From contig CAYRFE010000008.1 of NCBI GenBank assembly GCA_964423645.1, positions 17,606 to 81,605 on the forward strand: a DNA stretch of 64,000 bases. The letters run 5' to 3'. Positions within the stretch are counted from its first letter, which is position 1. Every line of letters starts with the position of its first letter. A model generated the notes under the pieces. The model made no database searches. It saw only the letters and a list, made by a program, of their open reading frames with translations, and was not told the DNA's origin. A program made the translations under genes and the position numbers. Shown in pieces: positions 9,784-18,163 of the stretch. This DNA comes from CAYRFE01 sp964423645 [NCBI: uncultured bacterium] (GTDB lineage Bacteria > Macinerneyibacteriota > Macinerneyibacteria > Macinerneyibacteriales).

Positions 9784-10740
9784 TTACGCTATTGCATGTC
9801 CGAAAACTGAACTCAGTAATGACCGAGTTGAACGACCTACGCCATAGGTGAACACGTGAATACCGGGAACACCTTCACGCAACAATCGCTCTACGAGAGA
9901 GGACATGTATATGGTCCCGGCTTCCCATTCTTCTGCAGGGGTTCGCGCTGCATCAAGACTGCGGATTAATGCATCGGGGATACTCACTTGGAATGCTCGC
10001 GGTAATAAATCAAGTGTTTTCCGGTCGGTAATCGGCTTAATCCCCGGAATAATCGGTACCGTTACACCCAGTGCGCGAACTCGTTCAACAAATTTGAAAT
10101 AAACATTCGGATCAAAGAACATTTGTGTAATTATATATTCTGCTCCTGCCTTGACTTTATCTGCACAATATTGCGCATCTCTCTCGATATTCAATGCCTC
10201 AACGTGCTTTTCGGGATATCCCGCCGCACCGATGCAAAAAGATGTCCGTTCCGCCGGCTCTCCCGGAGTCACGTATGTTCCATTATTCATTGCGTTGATT
10301 TGAGCGATGAGTTCAACCGCATAACGATATCCGTCTTGAACAGGTTCAAATCGCTCACCCGGTCGCGGATCACCGCGCAACGCAAACACATTATCAAAGC
10401 CGAGATATCGTAATTCAATCAGTATATCTTCAATCCTGAATTTATCCAATCCCGCACAAATAAGATGAGGGACGGTCTCAATACCGAATTTTTGTTTGAG
10501 CGCGGTCGATACGGCGACAGTCCCCGGTTTTTTATTACCCGGAATTTTCACCAATTCACCGTTTATTTCTTCAACTCGAATAGCCTGTTGATGTTGCGTG
10601 ACCGTTATAAATTGCGGATTATAACTTGCGACTTTCTCAACACACGCATAAAGCGCATCAAGTGACGCACCTCGCGACGGCGGTATCAATTCTAACGAAA
10701 AAACCGGCTTCCCTTGCTGTAATGCATCAGTATATTTCAT
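9784..10740 (-). CDS. metF: 5,10-methylenetetrahydrofolate reductase
   Basis: This flavoenzyme makes 5-methyl-tetrahydrofolate, the methyl donor for the adjacent MetH. The FSLELIPPSRG start, FALRGDP, and PEKHVEA followed later by KAGAEYIITQMFFD are the family's typical motifs. The start is the ATG at 10740. It has GGAGG seven bases before it and overlaps the preceding stop as ATGA, which suggests coupled translation. An in-frame upstream start at 10782 lacks these features. The product is 318 aa, a normal single-domain length. It lies between UPF0280 and metH in the methionine operon. Confidence 0.93.
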   Translation of the reverse strand: MKYTDALQQGKPVFSLELIPPSRGASLDALYACVEKVASYNPQFITVTQHQQAIRVEEINGELVKIPGNKKPGTVAVSTALKQKFGIETVPHLICAGLDKFRIEDILIELRYLGFDNVFALRGDPRPGERFEPVQDGYRYAVELIAQINAMNNGTYVTPGEPAERTSFCIGAAGYPEKHVEALNIERDAQYCADKVKAGAEYIITQMFFDPNVYFKFVERVRALGVTVPIIPGIKPITDRKTLDLLPRAFQVSIPDALIRSLDAARTPAEEWEAGTIYMSSLVERLLREGVPGIHVFTYGVGRSTRSLLSSVFGHAIA

Positions 10741-11492
10741 ACAACCTCCTTCACGCACGGATATATCGGAAATTGTCCGCATACACCGACCTTTTCACCA
10801 CAAATAACAACAGACGATAGAATATCATGCTTTTGTGAAATTGTGTCAATAATTGTCGCAACATCATCCTCAGAAACAACTTTATTGGCAAATGCCGTCG
10901 CATATGCATCGGCTGTTGCCGCATCATTACACACGATCATCACTGCATCAGCATGTCCGAAACTAAAGGAGTGCCCTACCGTTCCCGACGAAGTACATAC
11001 TCCATAATATCCCGGGATATCAAGATTCACGGCAAGTGCCTCAGAAAGACATGTATTTCCGGCATAAACACTGCATTGAAGCGGATTAGTTATCTGTATC
11101 GCACAATCACCGCCATTTTCGACAATTACTTCCTGCACACTAAAATTTTCCACAAGAAATCGTGCGATAGCATCAGCAAATGCTCCGGCTACAGCCGCCA
11201 TAGGCCCTACGTCAGCATATGCGGCAGCAACTACCATTCTACGTGCGCATTCAGGAGAATTTTTTCGTACATCAAGCGGGGTTAACGATACCGCAAACTC
11301 TTTATGTGTACCAATATAACGGTCAACCTCATATCGTAAACGCCGTATAAATATCTCAGCCGACGCCACCATATCTTTTTGAAATGATTCTGTATCAACT
11401 GCGATCCACACATCGGTTTCACGGTATGATATTTCAAAGACCGTAAAACGGGAAGGGTTCATTGCATAACGGTATTTTCTTTCCTGGTACAT
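10737..11492 (-). CDS. UPF0280 / COG2122 protein, ApbE-like, linked to homocysteine synthesis
   Basis: This is a 251-aa cytoplasmic protein of the UPF0280 (COG2122) family, which resembles ApbE flavin transferases in fold. The family motifs around GPMAAVAGAFAD (residues about 93-104), ENGGD and GVCTSSGTVGHS are visible. Genetic work in sulfate reducers links this family to homocysteine formation together with DUF39 and a ferredoxin-like protein; its exact reaction is not settled. AAGGAG lies seven bases before the ATG. The start lies inside the preceding gene (59-nt overlap), and the stop overlaps metF by four bases. This tight packing supports a shared pathway. Confidence 0.82.
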   Translation of the reverse strand: MYQERKYRYAMNPSRFTVFEISYRETDVWIAVDTESFQKDMVASAEIFIRRLRYEVDRYIGTHKEFAVSLTPLDVRKNSPECARRMVVAAAYADVGPMAAVAGAFADAIARFLVENFSVQEVIVENGGDCAIQITNPLQCSVYAGNTCLSEALAVNLDIPGYYGVCTSSGTVGHSFSFGHADAVMIVCNDAATADAYATAFANKVVSEDDVATIIDTISQKHDILSSVVICGEKVGVCGQFPIYPCVKEVV

Positions 11493-12861
11493 GTAAATCT
11501 CCTTTCACACAAAAACTTCGAGTAGGGCATCCCTCTGCACAAAGAGCACATCCGATACATGTATCGGTATCAAAATGAAGGACTCCTTTGGAATTAATGG
11601 TCAATGCCTTGGTTGGGCACAAGCCTGTACAATAACCACATCCGATACATCGTTCGGGATGAAATGCGATGCGCAACGACTCTGTCGTATTCGCTTGACT
11701 CCGGTCATTGTGATGCGGTTGTGTCTGTATTCTCAACGGACGCACCCCTTCTTTATGACCGATCGGTACAACGGCTTCTGTGAGCGTAAATATCCCCTGA
11801 TTTACCTTTTCTTTTAAAATCTCCATAATTTTCCGGGATTGTGCGATACTTGAAATAGGCGATGTAACGACTTTTTTGCCAAGTATATCAATACTTCCCG
11901 AATACAATTCTTCATACGTAACTTCCCGAATAACCGGCGCGTCTTTTTTACCGTAATCACACAGTACCGTTGTGATATCACGGTTTTGAATAGATAAAGA
12001 ACGAGCTATATCTTCATCAAGAACAGGGAATGCAACACCGATTCCTACATACAGACTCACGCCATATTGCCTGAAATACGCTGCACGTATAAAATCAGGA
12101 TCCATCGACTTCAGATCACCGATAAGGGCCAGCGTCGCGGAAGGACCTTTGGGTATTCCATGCTCATTGTGCGGACGTTGCGTATTAAATTGTGTTCCAT
12201 GCCACGACACATATCCGTCGGCACCGCAAAACCAAATTCGAGTTCCCAAGCCAATAGTACGAAGCAGAGGGTCATTGAGTAAAGGACTTAATTCCCCCGT
12301 TGTGGAGAATGTCACATTCCCGCTATTCGGCTTAAGAATACCCATGTAGGTATATTTTGTTTCATCTGTTGTATTCACGGCCGCACGATAATTCTGATAT
12401 GCATTCCTCGGATTGAATAAATACGCTTCATTCACATTTTTCAGAGAAATATACGTATCAACACTTTTCGCGGGGTAACAATCGGTACCTTTGCCGTGTG
12501 CTTCAAGATGCACCTCTTCACCGCGTACAAGTGCCTCTATAACATGCGCACCGCCGTACTCAGGATTATCGGGTGACACTTCTGTTGCGCCGATGTATCC
12601 GTCAACGGCCGCAATACCGCCGAATACCGGAACATTATTCATATTCATTTTCTCCATGCGGATACCGGGAGAGCTGTGACCGACATTTATAAATGCTCCG
12701 CTCGAGCACATTGGCCCGAATGTTGCAGTGGTCACGACATCAACTTTTTGTACTATTTCTTTCGGTGAGGCAGTTCGAGCCAATTCTTTCACTTCGGAAG
12801 CGGTCAACACAACAGCCGTGCCTTTCCGTATCTTGTAGTTAATTTCTTCAACGGTTTTCAT
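11434..12861 (-). CDS. DUF39 homocysteine-biosynthesis protein fused to a 2[4Fe-4S] ferredoxin
   Basis: This is the putative L-aspartate semialdehyde sulfurtransferase, which converts aspartate semialdehyde and a sulfide source to homocysteine without homoserine. Residues 1-390 are the DUF39/COG1900 (HcyBio) domain, with cysteines C52 (GPMCSSG) and C128 (GTDCYP) placed like the functional cysteines known for the family. Residues about 415-465 hold two CxxCxxCxxxCP motifs (CIGCGYCTGLCP and CIGCALCAEGCP). In methanogens the ferredoxin part is a separate NIL-domain protein; here it is fused and I see no NIL domain. AGGAGGT precedes the ATG, and the gene overlaps lysC by 14 bases. Confidence 0.88.
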   Translation of the reverse strand: MKTVEEINYKIRKGTAVVLTASEVKELARTASPKEIVQKVDVVTTATFGPMCSSGAFINVGHSSPGIRMEKMNMNNVPVFGGIAAVDGYIGATEVSPDNPEYGGAHVIEALVRGEEVHLEAHGKGTDCYPAKSVDTYISLKNVNEAYLFNPRNAYQNYRAAVNTTDETKYTYMGILKPNSGNVTFSTTGELSPLLNDPLLRTIGLGTRIWFCGADGYVSWHGTQFNTQRPHNEHGIPKGPSATLALIGDLKSMDPDFIRAAYFRQYGVSLYVGIGVAFPVLDEDIARSLSIQNRDITTVLCDYGKKDAPVIREVTYEELYSGSIDILGKKVVTSPISSIAQSRKIMEILKEKVNQGIFTLTEAVVPIGHKEGVRPLRIQTQPHHNDRSQANTTESLRIAFHPERCIGCGYCTGLCPTKALTINSKGVLHFDTDTCIGCALCAEGCPTRSFCVKGDLHVPGKKIPLCNEPFPFYGL

Positions 12862-14236
12862 GTCCTACCTCCTGTACTCCGGCAAACAAAGCCGTATGTG
12901 CAGCACCTACTGCCTCTTTACGATCCGCTCTTCGAACAACCACATAGATTGCGCATGGCGATGCACCTGCAGAGAGCATACGAACGTTAATCTCTTTTTC
13001 CGAAAACGCTTTTAATAAACGCGCAACGACACCATACCGCTCATTGATACCGTTACCCACAACCGCAATAAGCGCAACATTATCATCAACATGTATATTC
13101 TCAACCGCTTGAATTTTTTCATGGTCAAATAAATGACGACATCGTTCAACATCTGACGCAGCGATCAAAACATTTATTGTCGTCAATGAGGTCAAAACCG
13201 TTTTTATATTGACCTCCGCATGTGAAAACACTCCTGTAATATCCGCCAATATGCCCGGCTTAACACCCACACCGCCACCTGAAAAACTGATGACAGCACA
13301 ATCGTCCGTCGATGCGACACTTTTAAGCACACCCTCGCTTGTGTTCTGAGCTTGAATAACCGACTCCTTGTGCGCAAGACCTTTAAACTGACGCACATTG
13401 AATACATTGGCCGGTATCGATGCTGTTTTCAACAATGCCACTGCTTGCGGGTGAAGAATTTTTGCACCGAAATACGTTAATTCGGCTGCTTCATCGTAAT
13501 CTAAAAAGGGAACCGGAACCGCATCATGGATCTGTTTCGGATCAGCACTCATGAATCCGGGAACATCTTTATAAAAATCCGCAGACCCTGCATCAAGACA
13601 ATATGCCAACGCCGCAGCTGAATAGTCACTCCCACCGCGCCCGAGCACAGTGATACGTCCTTCCGTTGTTACTCCGTAAAAACCCGGCACAACATATATG
13701 TTCGGTTCTTCAAGTGCACGCCGGATATAATTTTTTGCTTTATCCAATATGATATCCGCATTTCCATAACGACCATCCGTGAGTAATCCGATATCTTCAG
13801 GTAATGCCTCAACCACATTCGAAGTATGATTACTCAATACCGCGACCGCCACACATGACACTAACCGCTCTCCGTGGCACAATATTGCATCCCGGACATC
13901 CGGAGGAACATATCCCAACGAGTCAACTAATATCAAATATCTACGTAACACAGACAACCTTTCACGTAATGTTACCCGAGCACTATCTGCATACCGACCT
14001 GCATGCGCCAACACCGTATCATGCTTGCCATATAATTCATCTATGAGTAATTCTATTGCGTCACTGCCATTGGGCAACGTATTCAATACCCTTTCTAAAC
14101 AATCTGTCACGCCGTATAATGCAGACACGACGATGACCCTTCTTCCTTCATAACAGGCTGTGACCTCAGCAAGTTTACGGACATCTTCAGAGGATTGCAA
14201 CACCGAGCCGCCCCATTTTATAACAACTGTAGTCAT
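12848..14236 (-). CDS. lysC: Aspartate kinase
   Basis: It phosphorylates aspartate, the first step toward aspartate semialdehyde. The amino-acid kinase domain has an N-terminal KWGGS motif (usually KFGG or KYGG), LGRGGSDYSA for nucleotide binding, and FYKDVPGFMSADP. Two ACT-type regulatory domains fill residues about 310-455 (GVGVKPGILADITGVF and VVGNGINERYGVVARL), so feedback control is likely. At 462 aa it is a stand-alone kinase without a homoserine dehydrogenase fusion. It is the first large gene of the methionine operon and follows a structured leader. The ATG has AAAGGAGA upstream. Confidence 0.92.
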   Translation of the reverse strand: MTTVVIKWGGSVLQSSEDVRKLAEVTACYEGRRVIVVSALYGVTDCLERVLNTLPNGSDAIELLIDELYGKHDTVLAHAGRYADSARVTLRERLSVLRRYLILVDSLGYVPPDVRDAILCHGERLVSCVAVAVLSNHTSNVVEALPEDIGLLTDGRYGNADIILDKAKNYIRRALEEPNIYVVPGFYGVTTEGRITVLGRGGSDYSAAALAYCLDAGSADFYKDVPGFMSADPKQIHDAVPVPFLDYDEAAELTYFGAKILHPQAVALLKTASIPANVFNVRQFKGLAHKESVIQAQNTSEGVLKSVASTDDCAVISFSGGGVGVKPGILADITGVFSHAEVNIKTVLTSLTTINVLIAASDVERCRHLFDHEKIQAVENIHVDDNVALIAVVGNGINERYGVVARLLKAFSEKEINVRMLSAGASPCAIYVVVRRADRKEAVGAAHTALFAGVQEVGHENR

Positions 14237-14253
14237 GATATTCTCCTTTCGTC

Positions 14254-14273
14254 GTTCGATGTGTTTATCGAAC
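14254..14273 (-). promoter_or_regulatory. Hairpin just upstream of the lysC ribosome-binding site
   Basis: GTTCGAT pairs perfectly with ATCGAAC around a six-base loop. It ends about four bases before the AAAGGAGA site of lysC, so it could influence ribosome access. No U-run follows. Confidence 0.4.
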
Positions 14274-14289
14274 CGTCACGTTTATTATT

Positions 14290-14334
14290 CGCGATACGAA
14301 ATGCTTGCATACAAACACTTCAGGCGCGTTTTTT
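14290..14334 (+). other. Terminator-like hairpin in the lysC leader, facing rightward
   Basis: A ten-pair stem (14298-14307 with 14312-14321, two G-T wobbles, loop CATA) is enclosed by a CGCG/CGCG pair and followed by six T on the plus strand. Read rightward it looks like an intrinsic terminator. Read in the direction of lysC it is a plain stem-loop in the leader RNA. Confidence 0.4.
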
Positions 14335-14377
14335 ACAACAAACTATGTATTATGCGTGAAAAATTGTATTGTATGTG

Positions 14378-14533
14378 TTATTTATACATGCACATGAGCA
14401 TGTTAGATTTACACATAATAAAGAAAAATAGAATAGATAGAATTGATTTGATTGAAAAAATAACCGAATTGACCTGTGCTGATACTGTTCTTACGCCGAC
14501 CGTACTTCGTTCTCGTACTCGTACCCTGTTCAT
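14378..14533 (-). CDS. Candidate leader peptide of the methionine operon (51 aa)
   Basis: The small ORF has a very strong ribosome-binding site (AAAAGGAGGT, six bases before ATG) about 45 bases after the predicted transcription start, and it lies upstream of lysC. The N-terminal part is Arg/Val rich. The middle is hydrophobic (residues 22-40). The last twelve residues, MCKSNMLMCMYK, contain four Met and two Cys. The Met codons sit in an ACATGC/GCATGT stem (14386-14403). This suggests ribosome-mediated control by sulfur amino acids, as in amino-acid operon leaders. Alternatively it is a small membrane peptide. I could not identify a clear attenuator terminator after it. Confidence 0.5.
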   Translation of the reverse strand: MNRVRVRERSTVGVRTVSAQVNSVIFSIKSILSILFFFIMCKSNMLMCMYK

Positions 14534-14586
14534 AAGATTACCTCCTTTTCGGCAGAGCATTCTTTCGCTCCCCGACATACACGGGC

Positions 14587-14614
14587 ATTGTAATAGCAAT
14601 TTTTTGCTTGTCAA
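14587..14614 (-). promoter_or_regulatory. Promoter of the lysC methionine operon
   Basis: On the minus strand TTGACA (14609-14614), a 16-bp spacer and TACAAT (14587-14592) form a near-consensus sigma70 promoter. The spacer carries an AGCAA/TTGCT inverted repeat. Transcription would start near 14580 and give a leader of about 344 nt. Confidence 0.7.
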
Positions 14615-14620
14615 GAAAAA

Positions 14621-14656
14621 TTTGTTGCCTAAATTGAATTTGTTGCCTAAATTGAA
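14621..14656. promoter_or_regulatory. Tandem 18-bp direct repeat upstream of the lysC promoter
   Basis: The unit TTTGTTGCCTAAATTGAA occurs twice head to tail (14621-14638 and 14639-14656) with no mismatch. It lies directly behind the -35 box of the lysC promoter and 16 bases from the divergent promoter of the antiporter gene. This is a plausible activator or repressor site. Confidence 0.55.
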
Positions 14657-14671
14657 TCTCATCGCATTACC

Positions 14672-14700
14672 TTGACCTATTCACGCATTTCATTTATACT
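14672..14700 (+). promoter_or_regulatory. Promoter of the CPA2 antiporter gene
   Basis: TTGACC (14672-14677), a 17-bp spacer and TATACT (14695-14700) lie 48 bases before the ATG. It diverges from the lysC promoter. Confidence 0.65.
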
Positions 14701-14748
14701 TCATGTGCGAGTTATGTGAAAAAGTAAGCCCGTGAAAGGAAGTTCGTA

Positions 14749-17223
14749 ATGATCTCTTTGCCCATACATGATCCCGTATTGATCTTTTCAATCGTTATGA
14801 TAATGGTATTGAGTGCTCCGCTTATTGCCGAAAAAATTCGCCTTCCGGGAATTGTAGGATTGATCTTTGCAGGGATCATTTTCGGACCTCATCTTTTCGG
14901 CATACTTGAGCGTGACGACACGATTAATCTTCTCGGTACGATTGGTCTATTATATATAATGTTCCAGGCAGGTCTTGAGATCAATCTCGAACAGATTCAG
15001 AAGAATAAGCATCATAGTATTGTATTCGGATTGTTGACGTTCATCATTCCGCTTACCATCGGCACATGGGCGGGATACTCGATCTTAAAAATGTCACTTG
15101 TGGCGTCAATACTTCTCGCAAGCATGTTCTCTTCGCATACATTGCTGACGTTTCCCATTATAAGCCGACTTGGGTTGGCAAAAAAACCTGCTGCTACAGC
15201 TACCATCGGTGGTACGATTATCACCGATACGCTTGCTTTTGTTATTCTTGCCGTCGTACTCGCCTCGACGCACGGGCAGATAACGTTCTTATTTTGGCTC
15301 AAACTTTTTGCATCAACTGCGGTGTATACTGCCGCGGTCATTCTTTTGTTGCCGCGCCTTGCACATTGGTTTTTTACACGCTTCTCATCCGAGTCAGGCA
15401 TTGAAGAATATGCATTTGTTATTACCGCGCTTTTCGTGTCGGCCTATTTTTCTCATGTCGCAGGGTTGGAACCGATCATTGGAGCATTTCTTGCCGGCTT
15501 GACACTTAATGCGTTAATTCCTGAAAAAAGCGTGCTTATGAACCGAATTCAATTTGTGGGGAATGCTCTTTTTATTCCGTTCTTTCTCATATCGGTCGGT
15601 ATGTTGATCGATCCGGGCGTTTTATTACGTGATGTGTCGGCAATTCGTATTTCCCTGGTCATGATAGCAGTTGCATTACTCACGAAATGGCTTGCAGCAT
15701 ATGTATTCGGTAAAAGCACAAAAATGTCCTCAGCGGAAATAGGCATAATATTCGGCATGAGTGTGAATCAGGCGGCAGCAACACTTGCAGCTGTAATGGT
15801 AGGATATCGCGTCGGACTTTTCAACGAATCTGTGTTAACAGGAACAATCATGATGATCGTTGTGACCTGCTTTGTGGGTTCATTAACTACACAAAAATAT
15901 GCAAAACGAACAATTCTTGAAAGCAAAGAAACATTTGAAGCATCCACTCACACACAGCCTGACCGCATTCTAATTCCGCTTTCCAATCCCGACACGGTCA
16001 ATGCGCTTATGGACTTTGCATTACTTCTTCATCCTAAAAGCAGCCATGAAGCGTTGTACCCTATTCATGTCGCAATAGAAGGACCTCAGGAAAAAACACA
16101 ACTGCTCACCGGAGAAACATTACTTACAAAAGCAACAACTCGCGCAACCGCAGTACAAAAACACACTATTCCCCTTTCAAAGATAGATACAAGCGTACCG
16201 CATGCGATCGTTCATGCAATTAAGGAACAACGCATATCAAAAATTGTCGTAGGCTGGAATGAACAGAGCAGTTTCAGATACACGCTTTTTAACACGGTCA
16301 CTGAACAAGTAATTGCCGCTACTCAAGAAACGATCTTTATCACCCGCATTGTCCAGCCGGTAAGCTTAGCGACACGTGTCGTGGTTGTCATTCCTCCGTT
16401 TTTACATAAACAAGCAGGATTTACCGATACATTACGCACTTTAAAAAAACTATCATCGGCGCTTACTACAGAATTTGTTATTGCCGCAGAACAGGAAACC
16501 GTCAACGACATTGCACAAACGCCCTTCTTCAAATCGGCAAAACCAAAATGCCACACAGTTGCACAATGGAAACAATTGGCAAATGAAATGCGTTCGTGGC
16601 TGCATCCTTCAGATTTTATCATCATAATGCTTGCCCGCCAAGGTCAGCTTGCATGGAAAATGCAATTCGATCGCCTTCCGTTTAAATTAAAAGAAACGTT
16701 CGAGACGCAACACAATCTTGCGGTAGTTTATCCCTACGGGTACACCGATTCTACCGTTGAAGTGAGTAACGATGTATTCAACACAGAGCTCGCACTGCTT
16801 GCAACCCTACCCGAAAATCACTTCATGTTTAATACTCATGACGATATATCTGCATTATTTGCCGCAATACCATCACACAGCACCACAACTGAACCGAGTG
16901 TGATAACGGACGAACTGATGCGTGCCGCACTCAATTACCCGATTGATCTCACCGAAGAGGTGATGTTGGTACATATTCATACGCCTTATGTAGAAATGCA
17001 TGAAGTTTATATCGCATCACAAAAACATGCTTTCAAAACAACCAGAACATCACCGCCGAAGATCATTTTTATATTACTTTCACCGGAAACGCAACCGGTG
17101 CAAAAACATCTTGAAAAATTATCGGAAATATCCGGCTTGGTTATGAATCCGCAATTTACCGATGCGGCAAAAAAAGCAACGTCGTATCAGGAATTCGTGG
17201 AGTTTTTGACTGATAACAACTAA
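14749..17223 (+). CDS. CPA2-family Na+/K+:H+ antiporter with C-terminal USP-like domain
   Basis: The first 380 residues form a KefB/NapA-type cation:proton antiporter with about 12 membrane segments. The family's early motif RLPGIVGLIFAGIIFGP and the later GLEPIIGAFLAGL are visible. Residues about 400-820 are soluble and look like universal-stress-protein (UspA-like) repeats, which in such fusions are thought to sense nucleotides or regulate transport. The ATG has a good ribosome-binding site (AAAGGAA). The gene stands alone and diverges from the methionine operon. The transported ion (Na+ or K+) cannot be told from the sequence. Confidence 0.85.
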   Translation: MISLPIHDPVLIFSIVMIMVLSAPLIAEKIRLPGIVGLIFAGIIFGPHLFGILERDDTINLLGTIGLLYIMFQAGLEINLEQIQKNKHHSIVFGLLTFIIPLTIGTWAGYSILKMSLVASILLASMFSSHTLLTFPIISRLGLAKKPAATATIGGTIITDTLAFVILAVVLASTHGQITFLFWLKLFASTAVYTAAVILLLPRLAHWFFTRFSSESGIEEYAFVITALFVSAYFSHVAGLEPIIGAFLAGLTLNALIPEKSVLMNRIQFVGNALFIPFFLISVGMLIDPGVLLRDVSAIRISLVMIAVALLTKWLAAYVFGKSTKMSSAEIGIIFGMSVNQAAATLAAVMVGYRVGLFNESVLTGTIMMIVVTCFVGSLTTQKYAKRTILESKETFEASTHTQPDRILIPLSNPDTVNALMDFALLLHPKSSHEALYPIHVAIEGPQEKTQLLTGETLLTKATTRATAVQKHTIPLSKIDTSVPHAIVHAIKEQRISKIVVGWNEQSSFRYTLFNTVTEQVIAATQETIFITRIVQPVSLATRVVVVIPPFLHKQAGFTDTLRTLKKLSSALTTEFVIAAEQETVNDIAQTPFFKSAKPKCHTVAQWKQLANEMRSWLHPSDFIIIMLARQGQLAWKMQFDRLPFKLKETFETQHNLAVVYPYGYTDSTVEVSNDVFNTELALLATLPENHFMFNTHDDISALFAAIPSHSTTTEPSVITDELMRAALNYPIDLTEEVMLVHIHTPYVEMHEVYIASQKHAFKTTRTSPPKIIFILLSPETQPVQKHLEKLSEISGLVMNPQFTDAAKKATSYQEFVEFLTDNN

Positions 17224-17246
17224 GGCGCAGAGTTGTTGATAGTAAC

Positions 17247-18002
17247 TTACCGTTTCTGCGCGATATAAAATCCGTATCCTACATATTCTTTATACTGCTC
17301 ATACATTGCTATTTCTTTTTTTTCGTTATCAATAATGTCCTGAGCAATCTTATCACCTTGATGGCGGTCTAAAAAGGACGCAAACCCGTGTTGTAACGGA
17401 CGATAGTAATTTTCAAGCCAGCAATTTTCAGGAATTACAAAATGTGCAACAGGCGAATACCCGTTCTCTTCAAGGTTTTGCACTTTACGTGAAATTGTAT
17501 CTATTTGTGCATATTCATTTTTCCAATACTTTTCAATTTCTTTTGGGCGGTCTGCCGTCAGCCAGGAGATCTCACTCACCGCTAAATAACCCTTAGGCTT
17601 CAAAAAACGCTTCCATTCTGTAATACCCTCTTTAAAACCCATGTTATAAATTGCGCCCTCAGACCATATAAGGTCAAACATATTGTCATCAAATGGCAGA
17701 TTTTCCATAGAACACGCCATTGTGGTAATTCTTTCGGATAGTCCTTTAGATAATGCCGTATTTTGAAGTTTTTCTAAAAATTCGGGAAAAAGATCGACCG
17801 CCGTCAGTACGCTGTTTGTATGTGTCGCTAGGGTAATGGTCTGTGCTCCGCTACCACATCCGATATCTGCAATTTTTAACGGGATGCTCTTTTCAAACGG
17901 CAAAAGAGACAATGCCTGTAATGTTACCGATTCACTCCCCGGACCTTGTCGGTTGTTATCTTTATGCAGTTCCAATAATAATTCACGTTCTCTATTGTCC
18001 AT
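17247..18002 (-). CDS. Class I SAM-dependent methyltransferase
   Basis: The 251-aa Rossmann-fold methyltransferase has AdoMet motif I ADIGCGSGAQ (about residues 47-56), an acidic residue ending strand 2 (TAVDLF), and a motif IV-like FDLIWSEGAIYN. The SEGAIYN stretch and general layout place it with small-molecule methyltransferases of the UbiE/COG2226 type, but the substrate is unknown. I start at the ATG at 18002 because AGGAGG lies six bases upstream; a TTG two codons earlier is too close to that site. It is convergent with the antiporter gene (23-base gap). No operon partner is seen. Confidence 0.8.
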   Translation of the reverse strand: MDNRERELLLELHKDNNRQGPGSESVTLQALSLLPFEKSIPLKIADIGCGSGAQTITLATHTNSVLTAVDLFPEFLEKLQNTALSKGLSERITTMACSMENLPFDDNMFDLIWSEGAIYNMGFKEGITEWKRFLKPKGYLAVSEISWLTADRPKEIEKYWKNEYAQIDTISRKVQNLEENGYSPVAHFVIPENCWLENYYRPLQHGFASFLDRHQGDKIAQDIIDNEKKEIAMYEQYKEYVGYGFYIAQKR

Positions 18003-18038
18003 ACACAACCTCCTACAAGAGCTTCGTAAAACTACTCT

Positions 18039-18150
18039 GAGACTTTTGCAAAACTCATAATTTCCAATTTTGCATGATTTTCTAAATAGGGGTGTGGTAA
18101 CCGTAGGCAGGGCTTGTCCCTGCCCGATAGTATCTCTTGAAAACCCTCAA
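18039..18150 (+). repeat. Class-1 interspersed repeat, truncated copy
   Basis: The left end GAGACTTTTGCAAAACT is followed by the A-rich arm, AGGGGTGTGG and a GGCAGGG/CCCTGCC hairpin (about 18103-18121). The right half and right terminal repeat are missing. It lies between alaS and the methyltransferase gene. Confidence 0.55.
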
Positions 18151-18163
18151 TAATGAAGCATTT

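Noticed and set aside
14237-14620. SAM, lysine or T-box riboswitch upstream of lysC
   Set aside because: I looked for the conserved cores of these classes and did not find them; the visible features are the leader ORF and simple stems.
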